NCBI RefSeq assembly: GCF_002994745.2
Contig: NC_037091.1
Location: 13,392,501-13,456,500 of the forward strand
From: Rosa chinensis
Taxonomy: Eukaryota > Streptophyta > Magnoliopsida > Rosales > Rosaceae
Direction: 5' to 3'
Length of the DNA: 64,000 bases
Shown piece after piece: positions 56,417 to 64,000 of the stretch (its first letter is position 1; every line of letters begins with the position of its first letter). Below the pieces are notes generated by a model. That model did no database searches. It worked only from the letters and a program-made list of their open reading frames with translations, and had not been told where the DNA came from. The position numbers were made by a program, and so were the translations under genes.

Positions 56417-56860
56417 TTGATTGATTTAATTATTTTTTTTATTTAAGGAATATGTCAATCAATTTTGATTTGATTTAATGCCCGATTTCAATCAGAATTA
56501 AACAATTTAATTTGATTGATATTTGTATTAAATACTTGATTTCAATCAGAATTAAACAATTTAATATGATCGATGCTCGGTTTAATACGATTGATCTGCT
56601 TGAAATACTTAACTCGAGCAATAATCAATTAGTGATAAATCGACGCTTCCACAATTGATGCTTCCGCGTCATTCAATCGATGGATCACTTGTGTTTTGAC
56701 ATGTGTCATCCTTGAAACTCACATAATTTTGGTGACGTACGAGCCACGTGTACTTTTTGTAGAACCCATGTGCCAACTAAGCTTGTTTAGTCAAAATTTC
56801 AAAAATTGACCGATTTATTTAATGAATTTTATTTTCATTAAATTTCTTGTGTCTACAAGG
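56417..56860 (-). mobile_element. LTR-like sequence inserted in the LINE, right part
   Basis: AT-rich sequence with repeated AATCAGAATTAAACAATTTAAT units (about 56488-56560) and an end TTCTTGTGTCTACA. On the minus strand it would begin TGTAGACACAAGAA, a common LTR start. It continues 45510-46295 across the copia insertion. The outer boundaries are not fixed by a clear target duplication. Confidence 0.4.
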
Positions 56861-56924
56861 ATTTTCGAGCCGTAGATATGATAGAGAGTATCTCTTTCTC
56901 TTAGAAAAGAATCCTAGAGGTGCG

Positions 56925-58256
56925 TCCTATTTTACAATCAAGTTTGCTCTGGAAAATTGGGACGAGCAAACGGGTATACATTTGGGAGGTGAATTGGATC
57001 CCAAACATACCATGCTACTCCCTCCAAAAGCCAAGTTGTTCTCAATTAGAGCTTGTTTCAGATTTAATTGATGGGACTACTACCTAGAGGAAGTTGGAGC
57101 TCTTATATGATATTATCTCCCCTCATGGTTGCTGAACAGATTACTTGTATTCCTTTGAGTGGTAGAAGATCTCAACATCGTTTAATTTGGAATCTCGAAG
57201 AGAAAGGTTGTTACATTGCTAACAGTGGGAACAGAGTTTCTCGAGACATGGTCATGGGAAATGTTCTTTCTTTATCCTCACAAGGTGACCTGTTCGCTGA
57301 GTTATGGAGAGCTTCATGGAATGCAAAAATTCCAGGTAAGGTTCAATCTTTACTTGGAGAGCTTGTCATGATATCCTCCCAACTAGGTCAAAATTAACCA
57401 CCAAAGGTTATACGGGCAAACTATACTGTTTATTGTGTTATCATCCTTATGAGACTCTAGGTTATGTTCTATGTGAATTCCCAATCGCTAGAGATATTCT
57501 TGTTACGTTTCCTTTCTTCATCAAGGTACCAGTTTCGCCTTCTTTTATTTTCAAGGAAAGGCTTCTTGGTCAAACTAGCTCAATGTATGCTAGTAGTTTT
57601 GATAGACTCTTGATTATTTTGTGGAGCCTATGGAATAATACAAATGGAAGTTATGGAAAAATTAGGAAAAGTCCAAGTTAACTTCGGTGGCTACTGCCAT
57701 GGCCTATTATAAAGAATTCTTGCAAGCTAGCTCTCCTACTTCTACTCAGGCAATAGTGTTGAGAAGAGGGTGAAAGTTTGGACTCCCTCAGATGCTTATG
57801 TGGTCAAGCTGAACGTAGATGGTTCTTATATTAGTTCAGAAAACTATGGTGGTGTGGGAGGTGTTGTCCGTAACCAGAGGGGAATTTGTGGTGGGTTTCT
57901 CTTTTAGGAAGCAATTTATTACTTCTCCTCTACATATTGAGCTGCTATCGATTAAGGTGGGGATTGAATTCTTTCAGACATTGGGTGTTACCAAAGCAGT
58001 TATACACAGTGATTGCCATCTAGCTACTCAAGCAATAAACTCGGCGGATGAAGATCTATCTATCCTTGGTAGTATTGTTGAAGATATTAAATTGCTTCTT
58101 CTTGGAGCTCCACAATTTCATCAATTTCATGCCCAAAGAACTTCAAACAGAGTAGCTCATACATTAGCTAGCCATAGTTTTGATCTAGATATTCAGTCCG
58201 AGCTACATAACCATGCTCCAGACTTTATCCCTCTTGTACATTTCAATCATATATGA
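56925..58256 (+). pseudogene. LINE ORF2 C-terminus, right part (zinc-binding and RNase H domains)
   Basis: SSLLWKIGTSKRVYIWEVNW followed by IPNIPCYSLQ matches the ...RWRVGNGRSIRIWEDPW... segment. The zf-RVT-like part follows with EQITCIPLSGRRSQHRLIWN and WRASWNAKIPGKVQSLL (57100-57350). RNase H follows with KLNVDGSYISSENYGGVGGV (57805 onward) and HAQRTSNRVAHTLASHS to the stop at 58256. Stops and frameshifts are frequent. A T/A-rich tract at 58270-58288 may be the 3' tail. Confidence 0.85.
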
Positions 58257-58289
58257 TTAATGAATTATCTTTTTTTTTAAAAAAAAAGT

Positions 58290-58769
58290 GGGAGAATATT
58301 AAGCCATGTGAACTAGATATTTTACACTATTAATTATGTATAGTTCATGAAATAAAGTATTTACAGATGTGAATTTTATGGACCAAAGAAATCGAAAAGA
58401 TTTGTACAATGGAATATGTATTTTGAATTTAAATTCAAATAAGTATGGTTATCAAGTCCAATTCTTATCAAACAAACCTTGGAAGTTACATAATAGTTCC
58501 TTGATGGATGGAACTGCCTAAACTGCTTTTTTTTTTTTTTTTTTGTATAAAAGGATTGCAATGCCTGCATTGATCCCTACTAGAACACCTATCCTCTAAA
58601 TTATTGTCCCATCACACAATCTAAGATTGAGGGTGCATCTATAATGATACTAAACTTTGTTAGTTTCCTGTATCCTCTTTATTTTCTTGATTTTGGTTGA
58701 CTACATATATGTATATTATTGTATAGCTTGTGTTTCAATTTATCATAAATCAATCCTTGAATTTGAAAT
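58290..58769. other. Intergenic sequence, no gene seen
   Basis: AT-rich with a poly-T run at 58527-58544. The last five bases (GAAAT) are the target duplication of the solo LTR. Confidence 0.45.
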
Positions 58770-59284
58770 TGATAATGCTTAGAATACCGCCATAAGGTGT
58801 CGGCTTTTGATAACGTGGTCAAGGGTCCAATCTTTCGATATGTTGTGAGTTCACAAAGTCTCGCTATCTGTCAAGAGAAATACAACGGCGTCAAGAGGGG
58901 AAACCGCGATTGGCGGTCTTCGCTCCTCCGATGCTAAAGTTAGACGATGTATTTATATTGACAAAGTAGTGGTAGATAGCTATTAAATGTGTAATGAATG
59001 AAGAAAAATGAGTGGACCTTTTATAGGTGGAATAGTAAGGTACCTCAGTCTTGTTTTCGATGTGGGACTGATATGCTTCAGTCTGATGACTTTTGGTCCT
59101 TTCCACATGGATGATTTCGCATGGCGAGTGTCGGCGCGTCGAGACATGTTTCGGCCTGGAACTGGTTTGTCCGTAAAGGTTAGCTTGCTGTGTTCCCGGA
59201 GGTCACACAGTCAAGGCCCATCCGACAAAGTAAGGTGGTCTGCTATGAGTGCTGATTATGGCCGGCAGATACCATGTATGTATA
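58770..59284 (-). mobile_element. Solo LTR of the TAT family
   Basis: 515 bp, alignable end to end with the 514-bp LTR of copy 2 (AACCGCG.TTGGCGGTCTTC, ACCTTTTATAGGTG, GTTTTCGATGTGGGACTG). It begins TGATAATGCTTAG and ends GTATGTATA, so one terminal CA has become TA. Perfect 5-bp duplications GAAAT flank it (58765-58769 and 59285-59289), showing recombination between the LTRs of a once complete element. Confidence 0.92.
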
Positions 59285-59426
59285 GAAATAGTTATATGTG
59301 TTGATTCATACATGTTTGCATATATTTGGTCACTGCAGGACTTTCACGGCAGTGATTATCTATTCCTTATTTTTCACTGCAGTGATTATCTATCATTCTA
59401 TATGTTGGTATTTGGTGCAGTGAAAT

Positions 59427-60117
59427 TCTAACATTCTCTAGAAGTTCACAGAGATACTCATGGGTTACTAACGACATGGAAGTGTCTACTACATATCAGG
59501 TAGCTCACCCGGTTGAGAAACCTAATGGATAGAAAGTGGCAGAAAAATGAGAAGAGGAAAATTGTGAGTAGCGTCATGTATTGTAGTGCCTTCAATTCTC
59601 CATGGCCGCTGTAAACAGTGGCTTCTTCACACTTTATGTGATGTTAATGACTGCTGCTAGGCCAGCATAAAGGAGGATCGAGGTGGTTACCATCAGGGTT
59701 GATCCCATGGTATTGTTCCAGAGGGTTTGGACTGCCAGGATGTTTATCTTCTCAATGTCCTGAGCATGCAAAAAGATAGATAACCCAATATTAAATAATT
59801 GACGAAATTAATATGTATGTTTGAAGTTTGGGATAATTGAGCTAAGGTGTAAAATTTAAACCCTAACCCACTAATGAGTGTTTCCAAAGAATTCTAACAT
59901 TTATATTGTTCAAATGGTCAAATCCACGGAAAGAAAATACTTAAAATTATAACTAAGAACATTGCTGCGTATACCAACCTGAGACGGATCTACATAGTGG
60001 GCTACCTGTGATGTAACCCAACCCAAAATAAGTGCGTTGGACATGAAGGTGGACTTGAGGAAGCCCTATTTATGGTAGTAGACAGAGACAACTGGTGTCA
60101 TTATTCCATCGATTATG
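59427..60117 (-). pseudogene. DUF599-like gene fragment
   Basis: Two exon-like pieces lie on the minus strand. The piece at 60117-59979 ends CCGTCTCAG/GTTGGT and encodes TFMSNALILGWVTSQVAHYV after a stop. The piece from 59759 follows ATGCTCAG and encodes INILAVQTLWNTMGSTLMVT, then in shifted frames YMTLLTIFLFSF and FLNRVSYLICSRHFHVVSN. This matches the plant DUF599 membrane proteins (ILAVQTLRN.IMASTLLA, LKY.TLL..FLFSF). Several stops and frameshifts show it is dead. Confidence 0.6.
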
Positions 60118-60119
60118 GT

Positions 60120-60860
60120 ATAACGCACTTATATTGATCAGACAAGATTTTTAATAATTTTTACACAATCCGTGATAGTATATGTACCATCTGAAAATTT
60201 TCTCTATTTAAGAAGTTATCATGGGCAATATCATAGTGTCAACTTGCACTTGTAGGAAGTGAGTGCATGTTAATAACAACTCCTTATTGTAAGAATTTTA
60301 TTTTAATTAACCAAGTGGATCTAAGAATTACAATATACAGTGACATTTAAGAGTCTAACAAGACAAGTGTAAGAATCGGATATCCTAACATACACTAGAA
60401 GAAAAGTAACATTATGACAGCACGTATGTATTTCATTCTTGTTCAAAATACAATAAAGTAGTTTACCTTTTGAATTCAATAAATAACGTATACACTTTAT
60501 TAAAATTAATGATATTTTGATTAACCAAGAAAATAAACTTTCCAAATAAATAAGATTGGTCCACGAGAGAAATACGAATACGGAATACCATAGATATTTT
60601 TTTATTTCTAAAAACGTATATCATTATCAAACCGAATTTAGATAGCTTTGATTGTGAGCCCACTGTTTTCTTACAAACCATACATATTTGATTTAAATAT
60701 GTGAACCTCTATTGACCATTCAGTTTTCATACGGCAAATAAAAGGCATCCATTTTCCAAAACTGCATTTTGTTTATCTTCTCCATTGGGTTATGGAGATT
60801 TTCATAGGATTTCTTAATTGAATTGTACAAATCTTCTCTCATCAAATATTCTCTCCTTAT
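60120..60860. other. Intergenic sequence, no gene seen
   Basis: AT-rich sequence with short random frames only. Confidence 0.45.
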
Positions 60861-60879
60861 TGGATACGTTTTTGTTTCA

Positions 60880-60995
60880 TGAAGGGAGTTATGAAACCTT
60901 TTAACACATCTGAAGAACATGGTGTAGAGGAAGACGATCATATTAATGAAGAGCTCGACTGTGATTCTGCATCATTGAATCAACGATTTACCAAA
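60880..60995 (+). other. Possible first exon, copy A
   Basis: From an ATG at 60880 an open frame encodes MKGVMKPFNTSEEHGVEEDD and later SLNQRFTK, ending AAAG/GTATAA like a splice donor. A related sequence lies at 63790-63880 (GAAGATGATCTTATG ... GATTTACCAGAG/GTATAC). I do not recognise the protein. Confidence 0.3.
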
Positions 60996-61756
60996 GGTAT
61001 AATATTATGAACCAATAAATTGTCAATCCTGTTTTTTTTTTTTTTTTTTTTTTTGATGTGCTTGTTAATCATGACTTTGCTTGAAGTTAGCAATATTCTG
61101 TTTAAAAGACATTTTCAACATACTTTTCTCTATTAGAGATTATGGTTTCTTTTCGATTTATAGTTATTGTTTGTTTGAAGTTTTTAGTTGTTTCTAACTT
61201 TAAGATCTGGGTTCAGATCTTAAATAAGTCCAGGCTCTTTCGAGTTTAGGTTGTCATTATAAATTTTAGTGGGTGCCTAGATTTGGGTGGTGGGTCTGTC
61301 ATAATATGACCTTATTTTTTGCCAACTTAAGGCCATGCGTTTCATTACCAATTTGTGTTGATGTGATCGAGAGATCTCGTGATAGCTCACCTAATAGTTT
61401 TCTTTCGAGTGAGTATGCTTACTCTTAATTTATTGATGTTTGTTGTTGGTTGTAGTAGGTGTTTTAATTGCGGTCAATTTGTAATTGCACTTTATTGAAA
61501 TGAAATTTCTTTCAATTAACAAAAAAATATTTTGCTAATTAGATTTTCTTTATTTTTTTTGTTATAAAAGAGAACATTTCAATAGTATGTCCCAGTTCAT
61601 AGATCATGAATAGTATAGAAGTTTACTCCAATAAAACATTTATGCTGAAAGTAGTATATGCCACATAAAAACACCTCGCTTTGCAGACAATCTATTTTAC
61701 CCAACCTTATATGCTGAGCTCGCAATCCACAAGACTCATAGAGATATTCTTACAAG
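60996..61756. other. Non-coding sequence with poly-T
   Basis: A run of 24 T at about 61031-61054 follows the exon-like segment. The rest shows no gene; part (61200-61530) may be an old LINE 3' end. Confidence 0.35.
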
Positions 61757-61772
61757 CATAGACAATCAATAT

Positions 61773-62061
61773 ATATATATATATATATATATATTTTGAA
61801 TCAGCCTTCCTTACGATCAGAAAGACCCCTAAGGAGGGTATCCCAAAGGCTTCCTAGGCCCAAGGACTAATCCCCCCCCCCCCCCCCCCGACGCCTATGA
61901 AAGGCTCCAACCATGCATTGCAGCATGGTGTCTGGCCACGTTTGATAATCCAGCAATTACAAAGTGCCGCCCCCAGCGTTCGAACCCAAGACGTGGGGGT
62001 TCCATATCCTGAGTTACCCTTGGTGGGACCCATTGCATCCACTGAACCACTTGCCGTGTTT
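61773..62061 (-). mobile_element. tRNA-derived SINE
   Basis: Perfect 16-bp target duplications CATAGACAATCAATAT lie at 61757-61772 and 62062-62077. On the minus strand the element begins AACACGGCAAGTGGTTCAGT with an A-box-like GTGGTTCAGTGG, then a B-box-like GGGTTCGAACGC about 60 nt later (61977-61988). It ends in an (AT)n tail. Internal promoter boxes and long target duplications are diagnostic for Pol III SINEs. It includes an 18-base C tract (61872-61889). Confidence 0.9.
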
Positions 62062-62077
62062 CATAGACAATCAATAT

Positions 62078-62900
62078 CAGGAAAACCTGTTAAGCAACTA
62101 TTGGTTCCTTACCCTTAGACGGGTTAGAACCATTGACAACCTCAACTATAGTAAAATCTGACAAGCCATTCACCAATTTCTCCTCCTTTCTAAACACGCA
62201 TTGCAGCAGCCTCCCGTGCGGCGTCGTCTTCAACCTTCCCAGCCACCAAGTCAAAGGCCCACCGCCTCTCTGAAACACTTCCATAAGCCCCAACAGTAGT
62301 AGACCTGCCCATCTGCCGGACACCCAACCAACGCCACCAAATTCCATGGCTGTCAGGAACAACGTACGCAACTCTAGTGCCGTCTCAACCTAGTGCAATC
62401 ACCATAGCCACCAAATCCTAAGCCTAGTATAGTTCTGCACCACGATCAGCAGTAACAGTCCCAAAAGTGATGCCAAGATCCACTCGATCCAAAATAAACT
62501 CACCAGGAATCAAGGACGCCGCAGAGACACCCACGCTTAGGCTGTGGCTAGAATTCGCCTACCCCAATCATTGCCATCAACCACCGCAGCAGAAAATCCC
62601 CACATCAGAGAACAAATTGATTTGAAAATGGCTTGAAACCGAGAGGCGGGGTAGCGACCTCTGCTGTGCTCGGCCGCTGGAGCGACCTCAGGTAAGGAGG
62701 CATTGAGGGCTCCCATTGATGACATCTAGTGTCGGCGGTGCTTTGATGTCGAGAGCTTTTGCTCTCACTAGGGTTTTCCATTTTTGATAGAATTAGATCT
62801 TCTTTATTGATGAACATCGTGTTATGTTTATTCAAACAAGAGATCCATATTATATTGTTTGTGGATATAGTCTTCAAACCTTTTAGCATATCTCGTTGTT
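62078..62900 (-). other. Degraded GC-rich sequence, origin unknown
   Basis: Minus-strand frames (for example 62090-62371, GLSDFTIVEVVNGSNPSKGK) are broken by stops. Composition suggests former coding DNA or the 5' part of a LINE. No domain is recognised. Confidence 0.3.
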
Positions 62901-63670
62901 AGACTTAGACTTTGTTGGAATGGTTTCCCTACAAACATTTTTGCCTGAAGCAACTTTGTTAGAAACATGCATAGATTTTTAAAATTTGTAGAAATGCTTT
63001 TCAGAAGCAATACCTTATGTACTTAAAAGACCAAAAAAAAAAAAAAAAAACTTTCATGACACAAAATGTTATTATAACTTCTTTTGCCAAATGTTATAAA
63101 AGAAATAAAAAAAACAAAAAAAAAAACACTTAACATAGTTTGTAAGCAATTTTACCTAGTTAAAAGCTCCAAACAGAGCCTTAGTTCTAGTTGGTGACTC
63201 GTTTTGCTCACTGTAGATTGGAGTTATTTTTTGTTGTATACAAAGAAGAAAATATAAAACAAAACAAGTGGTTATGTTTGTTTAAGATTCATTTTTATAA
63301 CAAGATCATATGCATATATCGCTATAGCTATAAATTACTTTTCCTCATCTCCGATTTTGTCTTGACCACCGAACTCTTATTCTCAAGAAGTTACCAATTT
63401 TTAATTAATGATGCATGAATACTACCATTCTTCTTTGGAAATGCAGTATAATTGTATACATATTGTTATAGTTAGAGAGTAAAGAAGTTGCCTTTTATAA
63501 CATAAACTTCTATTTTGACAGAGCCATTGAATTTTCCCAAGAGGAAAAGGAAAATACATAAAGTATAAAGGGAAGAATCATAATGGGAAAAAATTCAGCT
63601 ACTGTTTTACCCCTAGAATCAGCCCATTGTATTTCTGCGACTGGGCCACTGTTTCCTCCCAAAACAGCCT
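62901..63670. other. Intergenic sequence, no gene seen
   Basis: AT-rich with A runs near 63033-63050 and 63108-63126. Confidence 0.45.
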
Positions 63671-63680
63671 TCATCTTCTC

Positions 63681-63882
63681 TTATAAAAAGGACCTAAACA
63701 CTGATTAGCTTTCATCCCCAGCATTGTAATTACTGATAACTTTAGGTTCCGATAGAGAGAATAGTGAAGGTTTCTAAGGCCTCTTTAAGGTTATGATGAG
63801 GAGGAAGAAGATGATCTTATGGAAAAAATGCCTGAAATGGCTATAAACTACTCATCGAATCGATGATTTACCAGAGGTATAC
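63681..63882 (+). promoter_or_regulatory. Possible core promoter and first exon, copy B, of a gene running off the right edge
   Basis: CTTATAAAAAGG at 63681-63692 is a good TATA box. The following leader contains a short upstream ORF at 63794 (MMRRKKMILWKKCLKWL, stop) and a sequence related to 60880-60995, ending CAGAG/GTATAC as a possible donor. The coding part, if any, is outside the window. Confidence 0.35.
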
Positions 63883-64000
63883 TCTTTCTCCGAGTTCATT
63901 GATTTGGTCACAGTTTAATTATATTTCTTTTTCATGGTGTGACAGGGATTGTGTCTCTATATTGTGTCATAATTCATTATTGTGCCTCTATATTTTATTT

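Noticed and set aside
61977..62060. tRNA-like A and B boxes
   Set aside because: No acceptor stem or cloverleaf closes; the boxes belong to a SINE with its own target duplication.
62090..62371. 93-codon frame as a possible small gene
   Set aside because: No start context, no domain, and surrounding frames are broken; probably transposon-derived.

Overview
This is a stretch of plant nuclear DNA, almost certainly from a eudicot and probably a rosid (the species cannot be fixed from sequence alone). The evidence is GT-AG introns, a four-exon alternative oxidase gene, AGAMOUS-type MADS and clock pseudo-response-regulator exon fragments, and a dense mix of plant transposable elements. I find one convincing intact host gene in 64 kb: an alternative oxidase (AOX2-like) on the minus strand at 23284-25218. 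Nearly everything else is transposon sequence or broken gene pieces.

Layout. 1-8916: minus-strand Ty3/gypsy element of the TAT (Retand-like) lineage, running off the left edge, with a 5' LTR at 8427-8916, gag-pol on the minus strand and a spliced additional ORF on the opposite strand. 9363-15415: CACTA element (TSD AAT) carrying exon pieces of an AG-type MADS gene and a PRR-like gene on one strand. About 15900-18252: plus-strand TAT remnant (3' UTR, tandem repeats, LTR). 18440-20100: minus-strand L1-type LINE with a PIF/Harbinger-type MITE inside. 20204-22630: Mutator-like element with a second one nested in it (9-bp TSD TTTGTTAAA). 23284-25218: AOX. 26010-27850: duplicated AT-rich flank, an insertion and a CGCCTAG-rich foldback. 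28152-29873: Mutator-like element. 29895-34875: second CACTA element (TSD CTA) with a nested MITE. 36100-37280: TA/TG tracts and foldback MITEs. 37400-37860: LINE RNase H remnant. 38277-40270: Mutator-like element (TSD TTGATTCTA). 42432-42988: hAT-type MITE. 43073-45348: probable Tekay/Del-type LTR.

45395-58256 is a four-level nest. A plus-strand LINE is split by an LTR-like sequence; that is split by a copia element (46296-56416, identical 5-bp TSD TTGAT, two 204-bp LTRs); and the copia element contains a second TAT element (46737 to about 55770) whose own 5' end is missing. The right end holds a solo TAT LTR (58770-59284, TSD GAAAT), a DUF599-like pseudogene, a tRNA-derived SINE with a 16-bp TSD, and two related first-exon-like segments, the second preceded by a TATA box at the window's right edge.

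How it fits together: the TAT copies share an LTR promoter module (a TCCCACATCGAAAAC-like box about 25 nt before CTATAAAAGG), a common 3' UTR, and an antisense spliced ORF; the CACTA and Mutator-like elements lack recognisable transposase and look non-autonomous. The most interesting structures are the CACTA element carrying fragments of two developmental/clock gene families in collinear order, and the intron-containing antisense gene kept at the same place in both TAT copies.
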